A stretch of DNA of 64,000 bases from Shimazuella soli (GTDB lineage: Bacteria; Bacillota; Bacilli; Thermoactinomycetales; Thermoactinomycetaceae): the NCBI RefSeq assembly GCF_022511585.1, contig NZ_JAKWBN010000001.1, positions 606,269 through 670,268 of the forward strand, written 5' to 3'. The position numbers and the translations under genes were made by a program. How positions within the stretch are numbered: the stretch's first letter is position 1; each line of letters opens with the position of its first letter. The notes under the pieces are model-generated. The model made no database searches and was not told where the DNA came from. It saw only the letters and a list, made by a program, of their open reading frames with translations. Positions 49,848 through 59,208 of this stretch are shown in pieces.

Positions 49848-50537
49848 ATGATAAAATTGGAAGTTTTTTATCTGCTGATTACTGTTCTATGCAGTGGTCT
49901 TCTAGGTTTTCATTTGCCATGGATAGGAAAAAGATTGCTGGTTTATCGTAAAATTCCGCTTTCTAACACCAAAGATGTTTCCATCTTTTTAGGTGTTATT
50001 GCTAGTTTAGCTGGAGGGATGATTGTATTTCGATTCTCCTTTTTTTGGGAAGTTATGCTAGCAATGATTTTTCTCTTTCTTTTATTACTGATTGGCTGGA
50101 TAGATTGGCATACTGGCTATATTTTAGATCAGTTAACGATCAGCGGATCGTTAGTCATTGCTGGGATCCAGTTAGTTTGGAACCCTTCTGAACTATCATC
50201 CAAACTAGTAGGCAGTATCTCTATTTTTCTTCTTTTATTTCTTTTGGCGAAGACTACCAATCGTTTGGGGCAAGGAGATGCAAAGTTAATGGCGATGTGT
50301 GCCCTGTTGATGAATTGGCAGAGTGTATTGTTGGCGATTTGGTTGGCTTCTATTAGTGGGCTCATCTACCTAACAATTGTCTCATTTCGAAAAAAGATAG
50401 GCATGCGAAAATATGCATTGCCATTTGGTCCTCATCTCGCCTTTGGATCGTTTAGTTCTTATTTATTTGGGGAACAGTTAAACCATCTTTTTTCCAGCGA
50501 AGTTGTTCTATCAATTCTATCAGTTCATATACTCTAG
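49848..50537 (+). CDS. comC: Prepilin peptidase (ComC-like, A24 family)
   Basis: A 229-residue membrane aspartyl peptidase that cleaves type IV pilin-like leaders for competence pili. The two catalytic aspartates are in LIGWIDWHTGYILDQLT and GQGDAKLMAMCALLM. The N-terminal part is short and lacks the zinc-binding cysteines of bifunctional PilD; about six or seven helices remain. In B. subtilis comC sits between folC and spoIIB, as here apart from inserted genes. No comG genes are in the window. Confidence 0.88.
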   Translation: MIKLEVFYLLITVLCSGLLGFHLPWIGKRLLVYRKIPLSNTKDVSIFLGVIASLAGGMIVFRFSFFWEVMLAMIFLFLLLLIGWIDWHTGYILDQLTISGSLVIAGIQLVWNPSELSSKLVGSISIFLLLFLLAKTTNRLGQGDAKLMAMCALLMNWQSVLLAIWLASISGLIYLTIVSFRKKIGMRKYALPFGPHLAFGSFSSYLFGEQLNHLFSSEVVLSILSVHIL

Positions 50538-50565
50538 TAACACGTTTTGAGAGAGGGTAGATGAA

Positions 50566-51609
50566 ATGGAAGTAAAAATAGGGACAAAAGTACATGCAAA
50601 TATAGCCGAAAAGAAGAATAGAGACTCCTTTGAATCAAATGTAAAAATACAGACAAAAAAAACCGGAAAATCGGATTCAAAGCCAAATACAAAACCACGA
50701 GTTATACCATTTCCAATGGAAGAAGAGAAAAAGAATGTGATCGACTGGGCATCTCCTGGAAAGCCATTTGCACGTGAGAAAAAAGATCAGCGAAAATTGG
50801 TTCATCTATTTATATCGATCGCTGGTGCTCTTCTTGTGGGGACAGTAATGGGTTTTTCTGTATTAGCATTGTTTTTCTCTGATCATCCTAATACAAACAG
50901 CAATAGTATAGATGCTCATTTACCGGTAACATCTTCCGATAAAGCACCTACTGTTCAAGAACCAGTGAAACAAAAACCGGTAGCTTCTATTCCTGTGAGC
51001 ATCAATCTACCCAAACTACAAGTTTCTCTTTTACAAGCTGGTAACTATCAATCTAAAAGTAGTGCAACCAAAGTAGCAGAAAAGTATCGAACCAACGGGT
51101 TTGCAGCTGTTATGTCTGATCAAGCACCATTTCGGATTTATCTTGGGGTGGCAGTGAATAAAACAAGTGCCCAGCTGTTAAAACAGCGATATGCTGCAAA
51201 AGGGATTACCGTCTTTGTGAAAGATCAGACCCTCGCTGGAAAAGGTCCTAAAATGGAAGGATTAGTTGAAACATTGAAAATGGGAAATCAGTTATTTACC
51301 GAGTTGCAAGCTATTTCCGTTACAAGTATTACAAAAGGACAGAAGATTCATATACCGAGTAACTTAAAAGAAAAACAGATGGCTTTTATGAAAGCAAATC
51401 AGCAATCAAATCAGCAATCAAATCTTTATCCTGCTGGAACACGTGCTGCAATGATGGAGCTAGCTAGAGGTTTGGATCAATCCGTTCAAGGGGCGATAGA
51501 ATTTTCAAAGCATCCAAATGATACACTTGCTTGGTTTATTCAAGAAGGTCTTGTTCGTTATATCACGGCTTATGAACATCTTCTCTATTCCCTGAAGGGA
51601 AACAAATGA
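50566..51609 (+). CDS. spoIIB: SPOR-domain sporulation protein SpoIIB-like
   Basis: A 347-residue bitopic membrane protein: a cytoplasmic basic region of about 80 residues, one helix (LFISIAGALLVGTVMGFSVLALFF), a linker and an outside SPOR domain (VSLLQAGNYQSKSSATKVAEKYRTNGFAAVMSD..FRIYLGVAVNKTSAQ). SPOR domains bind denuded septal glycan. SpoIIB speeds septal wall thinning at engulfment. Its place after comC and before maf is that of B. subtilis spoIIB. A direct repeat of 12 bases occurs at about 51399-51422. Confidence 0.85.
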   Translation: MEVKIGTKVHANIAEKKNRDSFESNVKIQTKKTGKSDSKPNTKPRVIPFPMEEEKKNVIDWASPGKPFAREKKDQRKLVHLFISIAGALLVGTVMGFSVLALFFSDHPNTNSNSIDAHLPVTSSDKAPTVQEPVKQKPVASIPVSINLPKLQVSLLQAGNYQSKSSATKVAEKYRTNGFAAVMSDQAPFRIYLGVAVNKTSAQLLKQRYAAKGITVFVKDQTLAGKGPKMEGLVETLKMGNQLFTELQAISVTSITKGQKIHIPSNLKEKQMAFMKANQQSNQQSNLYPAGTRAAMMELARGLDQSVQGAIEFSKHPNDTLAWFIQEGLVRYITAYEHLLYSLKGNK

Positions 51610-51861
51610 TGATGGTTGCGTGATTTTTTGTGAAAATAATGATAAAATATTTCTAGAAACAAAAATTATTTTCTAGAGGATAAGAAATTTTTTCCGTTTT
51701 ATTTTATCTCCATAAAGAAAGCTATCCCTTTATCCATATCTTTGAGTATTTTTGGATAGGTTTTTCTTTACTTTCTTACTTTGCAGGAGTTCACCAAAAT
51801 ATTGTAGAATAGTACAGTACGTATATTCCCATTTTTGTTTCCCTTAGGAGGAATCACTGGC

Positions 51862-52464
51862 TTGACTCAGCTTATTCTCGCCTCTTCCTCACCTCGTAGG
51901 AAGGAGCTTTTGGAGCAATTATCGCTGTCGTTTGAAATTGTTACTAGTTCCGTGGATGAATCACTGATCGAGCTTACTGAACCTGAACAACTGGTTATGG
52001 AGTTGGCACTTCTCAAAGCAAGATCAGTAGCTGCCACCTCTTTTTCGTCTGCTGTCATAATTGGAGCTGATACAGTTGTTTCGATCGATGGTCAAATTCT
52101 TGGAAAGCCCGTAGATGAGAAACATGCAATAGCAATGCTTCGCCAACTATCAAACAGAAAACATCAAGTATTTACTGGCATTTCACTTGTAGTGGTAGAA
52201 GAAGGACAGATCACACAACATATCACAGATTTCCGGCAAACGGATGTGTGGATGAGATCTTTATCCGAACAAGATATTTCATGGTATGTGAGTACAAGAG
52301 AGCCTATGGATAAAGCTGGTTCGTACGGTATTCAAGCATATGGTGCATGTTTTGTAGATCGTATTGATGGATGTTATTTCAATGTAGTAGGTTTGTCACT
52401 TCCATTGCTAGAACGAATGTTTCGACAACTTGGCTATCACTTAATGACAGACTTTACGCGCTAA
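51862..52464 (+). CDS. maf: Maf-family nucleotide pyrophosphatase
   Basis: A 200-residue house-cleaning nucleotide pyrophosphatase. It has LILASSSPRRKELLEQL, IIGADTVVSIDGQILGKP, YVSTREPMDKAGSYGIQ and CFVDRIDGCYFNVVGLSLP. Maf proteins hydrolyse non-canonical dTTP/UTP-like nucleotides, and overproduction blocks septation in Bacillus. The TTG at 51862, ten bases after TAGGAGG, gives the normal N-terminus; the frame is open from 51835. Confidence 0.95.
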   Translation: MTQLILASSSPRRKELLEQLSLSFEIVTSSVDESLIELTEPEQLVMELALLKARSVAATSFSSAVIIGADTVVSIDGQILGKPVDEKHAIAMLRQLSNRKHQVFTGISLVVVEEGQITQHITDFRQTDVWMRSLSEQDISWYVSTREPMDKAGSYGIQAYGACFVDRIDGCYFNVVGLSLPLLERMFRQLGYHLMTDFTR

Positions 52465-52474
52465 GGGGGGCTAG

Positions 52475-53158
52475 TTGTTGCTAATTCGGGATCTTCCAAC
52501 AGGTGAACGTCCAAGAGAGAGGATGATGCGTCTAGGACAAGCATACCTCTCTAACGCAGAGTTAATCGCTTTGTTACTGCGAACTGGTACAGCAGGGTTG
52601 TCCGCTACCCATCTCGCAGAGACTTTGCTCAGTAAAACTGGAGGTCTTAGAGGACTTGCCAATATGAGCCTAGCAGAGCTGACACAATTGAAAGGAATAG
52701 GACCAGCTAAAGCTATTCAGTTAGTGGCTGGCTTGGAGTTGGGCAGGAGATTTACCAGAGTACAACCTGTCGAGAAGCAGAGGATGCAAACACCAGAAGA
52801 TGTAGCAAGTTTTGTAATGGATGAGATGCGGTATTTAACACAAGAACATTTTGTTTGTATCTATTTGGATACGAAACATTGTGTTATTGAAAAGAAATGT
52901 GTCTTTATTGGAAGTTTAGATGCGGCGGTTGTTCATCCTCGGGAAGTTCTACGTGCAGCGATAAGTGCGAGTGCTTCTGCTTTCATATGTGTACATAATC
53001 ATCCGAGTGGAGACCCATCACCTAGTCGAGAAGATATCGAAGTAACAGAACTTTTATACCAAGCATCCATCACAGTGGGAATAGACTTATTAGATCATAT
53101 TATCATTGGTGACCAACGATTTATTAGTTTAAAAGAACGGGGTTTTTTTCCTCTATAA
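52475..53158 (+). CDS. radC: RadC family JAMM-domain protein
   Basis: A 227-residue protein with an N-terminal helix-hairpin-helix region (LTQLKGIGPAKAIQLVAGLELGRR) and a C-terminal JAMM/MPN+ domain carrying HNHPSGDPSPSREDIEVT zinc ligands. The role is uncertain; once linked to DNA repair. TTG start after AAGGGGG, ten bases after maf. In B. subtilis mreB-mreC-mreD come next; here minC follows. Confidence 0.95.
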   Translation: MLLIRDLPTGERPRERMMRLGQAYLSNAELIALLLRTGTAGLSATHLAETLLSKTGGLRGLANMSLAELTQLKGIGPAKAIQLVAGLELGRRFTRVQPVEKQRMQTPEDVASFVMDEMRYLTQEHFVCIYLDTKHCVIEKKCVFIGSLDAAVVHPREVLRAAISASASAFICVHNHPSGDPSPSREDIEVTELLYQASITVGIDLLDHIIIGDQRFISLKERGFFPL

Positions 53159-53222
53159 GTAGGAACAGGAAGGAAAAAAGTAGGGTATAGCGAAAGAATA
53201 ATGGAGATGGGGTGAGATTAGA

Positions 53223-53903
53223 ATGGCTAAAGTAGTAAAACCAAGTGTATTAATCAAAGGTACCAAAGATGGACTTCTTTTCTTTTTAGATGATAGCCTC
53301 CCCTTTTCCATAGTGCTTAATGAGTTAAAACATAAATTGTTACATGAAAATGCGTCCCATATCTGGAATGGCCCTGACATGAGAGTGCAAATAAAGTTGG
53401 GGAAAAGACAGATTACGAGAAGTGAAGAACAAGATTTACGAGAAGTTTTTTCAGCCCGAAAAAATCTTCACATTCATACCTTGGAATCTGATGGTATACC
53501 ATATTTATTGGACTCTCCTCGGAAGATGGAAATGCTTACTGGTACTGTTCGATCAGGACAAGTTCTTTCCCATCAAGGAGATTTATTATTACTTGGTGAT
53601 GTCAATCCAGGGGGTTGTGTACAATCAACTGGCAATATTTTCATTTTAGGTGCACTCCGTGGATTGGCTCATGCCGGAAGTGATGGAGACGAGTCTGTCA
53701 TCATTGCCGCTTCTATTTTTCGACCGACACAACTTCGAATCCATAATATTATCTCACGACCACCAGATGAGTGGAAAGAATCCGAGAATCACATGCGTTT
53801 TGCCTATATAGTCAAAGAACAGATCGCAGTAGATAAGATGAATCATCTCAGTCATATTCGCCCTGAAATGGAATGGAAAGAGATCGGTAGGAAATTTGGC
53901 TAG
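53223..53903 (+). CDS. minC: Septum site-determining protein MinC
   Basis: A 226-residue division inhibitor that blocks FtsZ assembly near the poles with MinD. The N-terminal domain (VLIKGTKDGLLFFLDDSLPFSIVLNELKHKL) and the C-terminal beta-helix (TVRSGQVLSHQGDLLLLGDVNPGGCVQSTGNIFILGALRGLAHAGSDGDESVIIAASIFRPTQLRI) are both complete. ATG after GGTGAG-type site, 64 bases after radC. It forms an operon with minD. Confidence 0.95.
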   Translation: MAKVVKPSVLIKGTKDGLLFFLDDSLPFSIVLNELKHKLLHENASHIWNGPDMRVQIKLGKRQITRSEEQDLREVFSARKNLHIHTLESDGIPYLLDSPRKMEMLTGTVRSGQVLSHQGDLLLLGDVNPGGCVQSTGNIFILGALRGLAHAGSDGDESVIIAASIFRPTQLRIHNIISRPPDEWKESENHMRFAYIVKEQIAVDKMNHLSHIRPEMEWKEIGRKFG

Positions 53904-53918
53904 GGAGGAGGACCAGTA

Positions 53919-54713
53919 ATGGGAGAAAGTATTGTTGTAACATCAGGAAAAGGAGGAGTAGGAAAATCTACTACTTCTGCTAACATAGGCACTGCATTAG
54001 CGCTAATTGGTAAAAAAGTATGTTTAATAGATACAGATATTGGTCTGCGAAACCTAGATGTCTTGATGGGTTTGGAAAATCGAATTGTTTATGATATTGT
54101 CGATGTTATCGAAGAAACCTGTAGAGTGGATCAAGCTCTGATACGTGATAAGCGATGTGAAGAATTGTATTTACTCCCAGCTGCGCAAACGAAAGATAAA
54201 AGTGCCATCACTTCCAACCAATTGCGCAGGTTGATAGCTGATTTACGGGATCAATTTGATTATATTCTTATCGATTGTCCAGCTGGCATTGAATCCGGAT
54301 TTCAACATGCCATCGCAGGCGCAGATAAAGCGGTTGTTGTAACTACTCCAGAGCATACAGCTGTCCGCGATGCCGACAGAGTAATTGGTTTATTGGAAAA
54401 AGAACGAATTGCAACACCAAAATTAGTGATCAATCGTTTTCGGAAACAACTAGTGAAAGATGGAGGCATCTTGGATGTAGAAGAAGTTGTTTCTATTTTA
54501 TCGGTAGATTTATTAGGCGTAATTCCTGATGATGAACATGTGATCCGATCAGGAAATGCTGGGGAACCAGTGGTATGGAATAGTGCCTCTCTTGCTGGCA
54601 AGGCATACCGCAACGTAGCACGACGCATCATGGGAGAAATGGTTCCCTTGCTTGTGCAGGAAAAAGAACAAAATATGCTGGTTAAAATGAAGAAATGGCT
54701 AGGATTTGCTTGA
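53919..54713 (+). CDS. minD: Septum site-determining ATPase MinD
   Basis: A 264-residue deviant-Walker ATPase. It has SGKGGVGKSTTSANIG, DTDIGLRNLDVLMGLENR, YILIDCPAGIESGF and a C-terminal amphipathic membrane-targeting helix (LVKMKKWLGFA). It recruits MinC to the membrane. AGGGAGGAGG precedes the ATG, 15 bases after minC. A terminator follows, so spoIVFA is not in the same unit here. Confidence 0.97.
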   Translation: MGESIVVTSGKGGVGKSTTSANIGTALALIGKKVCLIDTDIGLRNLDVLMGLENRIVYDIVDVIEETCRVDQALIRDKRCEELYLLPAAQTKDKSAITSNQLRRLIADLRDQFDYILIDCPAGIESGFQHAIAGADKAVVVTTPEHTAVRDADRVIGLLEKERIATPKLVINRFRKQLVKDGGILDVEEVVSILSVDLLGVIPDDEHVIRSGNAGEPVVWNSASLAGKAYRNVARRIMGEMVPLLVQEKEQNMLVKMKKWLGFA

Positions 54714-54720
54714 ACTACTG

Positions 54721-54740
54721 ACCCCGAAGGGGGTTTTTTA
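54721..54740 (+). terminator. minCD terminator
   Basis: CCCC and GGGG around a short GAA-type loop, then six T residues. Confidence 0.75.
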
Positions 54741-54941
54741 TTTGGGAAAAAATGCATTTCCAATATAGGGTAATATTGTACAAAAATGTATTTTTTTAGG
54801 ATTAAAAAAGAAAATTCATTCTTTATTACAAATAACTGATTGATTGGCATTTACAAAAAGATATAATTATAATGGGGGAGGATGGATTGATAGGAGTTTT
54901 TAGAAGAAAATTCCGTAAATGTAGAAAAAGAGGAGGAACCA

Positions 54942-56147
54942 ATGAGTATCTTAATTTTAAACGCAGTTTCCCATGCAGATTGTCCATATGATGAGTTGTT
55001 AGGTGACTTGGGTGAAGAGCTAATTTTGCTCACAGATCGTAGATATGTAGACGGCTACCCTAGACAAAAATACGCCTATATTGAAGCATTTGACTCATAC
55101 GACGTAAATAGTAACGTTGAACTTCGGGCGATTGAACTGTATGAGACTTACCAATACCATACTGTAATAGCTTTAAAAGAAATGGATATTTTAAGAGCCG
55201 CTAGTATTCGAGATTGGTTTGACCTCCAAGGACAGCGTACCGATAGCGCTGAACAATATCGGGATAAAGTGCGAATGAAAGAAGTTGCTGGCGATAATGG
55301 TATTCCAGTAACGAAATTCCGCCGTATTCACTCCTCTTTCGATCTCATCCAATTTGTCAAAGAGTATGAATTTCCAGTGGTCATCAAGCCTGTTTTAGGC
55401 AGAGGTTCAACGGGAACATGTGTACTTGAAGACAAAACCGCGCTGTCACAATTCATAGAGAAAGGTGTTCCTTTGGAAATCGCAGTAGAGAAGTTTGTAG
55501 AAGGCGAAGTGTATCATGTTGATGGAATTGTCCAAGAAGGAAAACTAGAATTTATTAGTGCTTCCAAATACTATGACGCTCCTCTGCATTTTCATACTAC
55601 TAGTTATCAAGGTGCATACTTATTAACTCCTACAAGCAGGATTGCTGAGAGATTAGTAGAGATGACCAAAAAGTTGCTAGCAAGTCTTGCCACCCCCGAT
55701 TTCACCACTTTTCATGCTGAATGGTTTCATACTCCTGATGATCAAATTATATTGGTTGAAATCGCGAGTCGAACTGGTGGCGGACGGATAGCTCAAATGA
55801 ATGAACATGCATTTGGAGCAAATCTATTAGAGGCTTCTTTGCGATTACAATGTGGTAAATCAGTTCCTGTTCCTTCGTTGGAAAAACAAAAACATCCAGA
55901 TATTTTAGCAGCATGGATGATTCTGCCTCCACACAAAGGTACCCTCCGCTCTCTGCCAACTGGTCAGCCACCAGATTTTGTAGTTGAATACAAATCAGTA
56001 GGCAAGATTGGGCAAAATTATAACGACCCTGTAAGTCAAGTTGATCATATCGCCTCTTTTGTAGTTGAGGGGGAGAATGAAGAGATTTTACAGGAACGTG
56101 CACAAGCAGCGTATGAGTGGTTTCACCAATCAACTACTTGGGATTAG
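54942..56147 (+). CDS. ATP-grasp ligase of unknown substrate
   Basis: A 401-residue ATP-grasp enzyme. An N-terminal pre-ATP-grasp part (to about 110) is followed by RDKVRMKEVAGDNGIPVTKFR, FPVVIKPVLGRGSTGTCVL (ATP lysine), VEKFVEGEVYHVDGIV, FHAEWFHTPDDQIILVEIASRTGGGRI with the metal-binding Glu, and a C-terminal extension. It resembles dipeptide/amino-acid ligases (BacD, carnosine-synthase-like). It sits between minD and spoIVFA, where Bacillus has no gene. AGGAGG precedes the ATG. Substrate unknown. Confidence 0.85.
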   Translation: MSILILNAVSHADCPYDELLGDLGEELILLTDRRYVDGYPRQKYAYIEAFDSYDVNSNVELRAIELYETYQYHTVIALKEMDILRAASIRDWFDLQGQRTDSAEQYRDKVRMKEVAGDNGIPVTKFRRIHSSFDLIQFVKEYEFPVVIKPVLGRGSTGTCVLEDKTALSQFIEKGVPLEIAVEKFVEGEVYHVDGIVQEGKLEFISASKYYDAPLHFHTTSYQGAYLLTPTSRIAERLVEMTKKLLASLATPDFTTFHAEWFHTPDDQIILVEIASRTGGGRIAQMNEHAFGANLLEASLRLQCGKSVPVPSLEKQKHPDILAAWMILPPHKGTLRSLPTGQPPDFVVEYKSVGKIGQNYNDPVSQVDHIASFVVEGENEEILQERAQAAYEWFHQSTTWD

Positions 56148-56182
56148 ACAAGGAATTGTAATTGTAAATATTGGTGTAAAAA

Positions 56183-56201
56183 GGCGACCTACAAGGTCGC
56201 C
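56183..56201. terminator. Hairpin after ATP-grasp gene
   Basis: GGCGACC and GGTCGCC form a seven-base perfect stem; the A-run before it would make a U-run only for minus-strand transcripts. Confidence 0.55.
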
Positions 56202-56403
56202 TCTTCCAATTGGAGCTATTTTTTTGTTGGTAATTTTGTTTTGCACCATTTTACTGAGGAAGTCCATACTTTGTGTACCCAGTCGCGGACTTTTGCCATT
56301 TACCATACCCTCCTTTTCAAGATGTACACTAGGAGCATATGAAGGACATCTCTGACATATGATTGTACAAATTGGTACGAGCAGTGAGAGGTAGGGATAG
56401 CAA

Positions 56404-57147
56404 ATGGCCGATTGGGGATATGAGTTAAATAAAAACAGAGAACAAAAAATTCGCTCATTGGAAAGAAAATTAGAATCGATGAATCGAACACCTACATGGG
56501 AGCCGAAAGAAAAGTTTGATGAGATAGATAGGTCATCCATTGTAAAATGGACAGATACACAAGAAGGAAAAGCAAAAAACAATTCCCAAAATGTGTTTCT
56601 CATGCAAATGGTAGCTGCAACTATGTTATTTTTGATTACCCTTGTAGGAAGCCGATACCCAGCTACAGAAAGATGGATATCTACTGCTTGGAATCAGAAA
56701 ATTCCTTATGAGAAAGTAAGTGCTTTTTACCAAGAAGTAGTAGGTAGTCGACCGACTTTGCTGCCTGTGTTTTCAGGTGAAAAAAAACAAGTAGAGAGAT
56801 GGGCAGCCCCAGTCAAGGGAAAAGTAGTTTTGTCTTTCAATGAACAACGAAAAGGTATCGTCATTCAAACTGCTGGTAAAATGCCGATAACAGCTGCAAA
56901 AACGGGTGTGGTTACTTTTGTAGGAAATAAAACAGGTATAGGGCAAACAGTAATTATTCAACATGAAGATGGAAAACAAACATGGTATGGATTTCTTGGT
57001 AAGATTCAGTTAAAAGTGAAGGATAAAGTAAAAAGAGGTCAGACAATTGGTCAAGTTACTCCTCGCAGTAATCAGTATTTTGTTTATGTAGCTCTTCAAG
57101 AAAATGGTCAATTTATCGATCCTACTGGCATTATTCCTTTTAGGTAG
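56404..57147 (+). CDS. spoIVFA: SpoIVFA-like M23 domain protein
   Basis: A 247-residue bitopic membrane protein. It has an acidic/basic cytoplasmic part, a membrane helix (MQMVAATMLFLITLVGS) and an outside LytM/M23 domain (APVKGKVVLSF..GIVIQTAG..KTGVVTFVGN..GQTVIIQHEDGKQTWYGFLG). The zinc-binding His-x-His set is not complete, so it is likely non-enzymatic, as SpoIVFA is. SpoIVFA holds SpoIVFB inactive until the forespore signal. It lies five bases before spoIVFB. Confidence 0.88.
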   Translation: MADWGYELNKNREQKIRSLERKLESMNRTPTWEPKEKFDEIDRSSIVKWTDTQEGKAKNNSQNVFLMQMVAATMLFLITLVGSRYPATERWISTAWNQKIPYEKVSAFYQEVVGSRPTLLPVFSGEKKQVERWAAPVKGKVVLSFNEQRKGIVIQTAGKMPITAAKTGVVTFVGNKTGIGQTVIIQHEDGKQTWYGFLGKIQLKVKDKVKRGQTIGQVTPRSNQYFVYVALQENGQFIDPTGIIPFR

Positions 57148-57152
57148 GGCAA

Positions 57153-57992
57153 ATGGCTATATTTCAGAGATTTCGATTACATCCAACATTTTGGTTGTTA
57201 GTAGTTATTTCGGTTTGGACAGGGCATTTTCTAGAGATCATCACTTTATGTATCTTGGTTTTCATTCATGAATTGGGTCATGTTGCAGCTGCTTGGTCAT
57301 ATGGTTGGCGAATTCAATCCATCGAGCTTCTGCCAATTGGAGGAGTTGCAAAAACAGATGAGTGGGGTACAGTTCCAGCTAAAGAAGAAATTGTAGTAGC
57401 CTTAGCAGGGCCCTTTCATCATGTTTGGATGGTATTGTTTAGTTTACTCGCCTTTCATTTAGGTTGGTGGAGTGAGGCTTGGACTACTTATTTTATTCAA
57501 GGAAACTTGTTCATTGCCCTCTTCAACCTAGTACCAATCTATCCCTTGGATGGAGGAAGGGTACTTCAAGCATTGCTAAGTTATGTGCTGCCTTACCGCT
57601 TGTGTATTACGGTTACCTATTGGGTGAGTATTATTTTAACTATAGGTCTCATTGGATGGGGATTATCATCATCTTTTCCCTTGTTTACGATTTCTCTGTT
57701 TTTACTCATGACAAATATAAAGCACCTTCGATCACACCATCTTCAATATTTACGTTTTTTGTTATATCGTCATCATAATGGAATAAATCATGATGTACCC
57801 ATACGTCGTATCGTGTTGCAGCAACCGATTATAACTTCTTCTTTAATGGATCGCTGGTACAAAGAATCTTATCATGTCTTTGAGTTGAAGGATAAATCAG
57901 GTACATTGATGGGTTTTATTCCAGAGGAGAGGTTGTTAAAAAAATATTTTGAAGACGGGAAGATAGGTAAAATACAAGATCTAGTTGGTTAG
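57153..57992 (+). CDS. spoIVFB: Intramembrane metalloprotease SpoIVFB
   Basis: A 279-residue site-2 protease that cleaves pro-SigK in the mother cell. HELGH in FIHELGHVAAAW (zinc ligands and catalytic Glu) and the second site LVPIYPLDGGRVLQAL are in membrane helices. A C-terminal CBS-like part (VPIRRIVLQQPIITSSLMDRWYKE..LMGFIPEERLLK) matches SpoIVFB, where it senses ATP. The last 12 bases overlap the convergent LD-carboxypeptidase gene. Confidence 0.94.
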   Translation: MAIFQRFRLHPTFWLLVVISVWTGHFLEIITLCILVFIHELGHVAAAWSYGWRIQSIELLPIGGVAKTDEWGTVPAKEEIVVALAGPFHHVWMVLFSLLAFHLGWWSEAWTTYFIQGNLFIALFNLVPIYPLDGGRVLQALLSYVLPYRLCITVTYWVSIILTIGLIGWGLSSSFPLFTISLFLLMTNIKHLRSHHLQYLRFLLYRHHNGINHDVPIRRIVLQQPIITSSLMDRWYKESYHVFELKDKSGTLMGFIPEERLLKKYFEDGKIGKIQDLVG

Positions 57993-58892
57993 GGATACCA
58001 TACAGAAGCAAGCATTTGCATCAACAAAGGCTTCTGCTCCGATGGGAATGGGATAATTAGGTAAGGAATGTCCAGCAGGCAAGCCGTAAAAAGCCGGTTT
58101 CCTAACTCGCTGCATGTGATCCGTTAATATTTCCCTAACAGGTATGCTAGGTTTGTTTGCTGGAGCATGACATTCGGTAAAATCACCAAATACAATACCA
58201 CTGCAAGCTTGTAATTTACCAGCTAAACGAAGTTGAGTTAACATGCGATCAATTCGATATGGATTTTCACCCACTTCTTCGATAAATAAAATACGGCCTG
58301 CTGTATCGATTTCAAAAGCAGTCCCAAGTGACGCCACTAGCAATGACAAATTTCCTCCTATCATAGACCCAACTGCGTTTCCAGGGAAAAGGCAGTGGGC
58401 TTTTTTTGTTTTAGGATACGAATAACTACCCGTAGGATTTCGAAGTAATCGCCACAGATCAAACCACCAATCTTCTCCTGCTGATTTGGGTAATTCTGCT
58501 AACATTGGACCATGAATGGTAGGTATTCCGGTTATTTGATAGATGGAATTAAGTAAAGTAGTAATATCACTATAACCGATCAACCATTTGGGATTACGAC
58601 GAATAAGCCCAAAATCGAGCTGGTCAACGATCCTAAGACAACCATATCCTCCGCGCAAGCAGAGAATTGCTTCAATTTCAGGGTCAGCAAACATGCGATG
58701 TAAATCCGCTAAGCGGTCTTTATCGTTTCCTGCTAAAAATCCATTTTGATCAAAGATAGCATCCCCGAGAATGGGTACATATCCAGTATCATATAGATAA
58801 TCGATTGCTTGGTGTGTTTTATCGGGATCAACAGAACTCGAAGGTGCCACAATGCCAATATAAGCTCCTTTGCGTAAAGGTTTTGGTATCAT
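57981..58892 (-). CDS. LD-carboxypeptidase (S66 family)
   Basis: A 303-residue cytoplasmic serine peptidase that removes the terminal D-Ala from recycled tetrapeptides, or a microcin-C-immunity-type (MccF) relative. It has IGIVAPSSSVD, LRGGYGCLRIVDQLD and the nucleophile in IGYSDITTLL; Glu and His of the triad are expected in LFIEEVGE and GLPAGHSLPNYPIPIG. AAGGGG precedes the ATG. Confidence 0.92.
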   Translation of the reverse strand: MIPKPLRKGAYIGIVAPSSSVDPDKTHQAIDYLYDTGYVPILGDAIFDQNGFLAGNDKDRLADLHRMFADPEIEAILCLRGGYGCLRIVDQLDFGLIRRNPKWLIGYSDITTLLNSIYQITGIPTIHGPMLAELPKSAGEDWWFDLWRLLRNPTGSYSYPKTKKAHCLFPGNAVGSMIGGNLSLLVASLGTAFEIDTAGRILFIEEVGENPYRIDRMLTQLRLAGKLQACSGIVFGDFTECHAPANKPSIPVREILTDHMQRVRKPAFYGLPAGHSLPNYPIPIGAEAFVDANACFCMVSLTN

Positions 58893-59208
58893 TCCTTCAA
58901 CCCCTTTTTATATTGAATATGCCTAAATGCCACTTATCGAAAGATGGAACATGTTGCGATGTAATCCTTCCTTATTTGAGATAGTCATTTTTAAACTGAA
59001 ATATGCTTATAATATCGTTTCTGTCTGAAGAAGGTAATTTAAAATGGATGATAATCTATTGTTTAATGTATAAATCAATTTTATTATTAAACGAATATTC
59101 AAGAAAAGTACATTATTATGCGGATTCGAATAGATATTTATCTATTACAATATGAAATATCCTTATCAAATAAAATAAACGAATGATGTGAAAGAAGGAA
59201 TTTGCGAA
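58893..59208. other. Gene-free AT-rich leader of the surface-protein gene
   Basis: About 315 bases between divergent genes. It is very AT-rich with several possible -10 boxes but no clear pairing of -35 and -10, and no gene. Confidence 0.5.
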
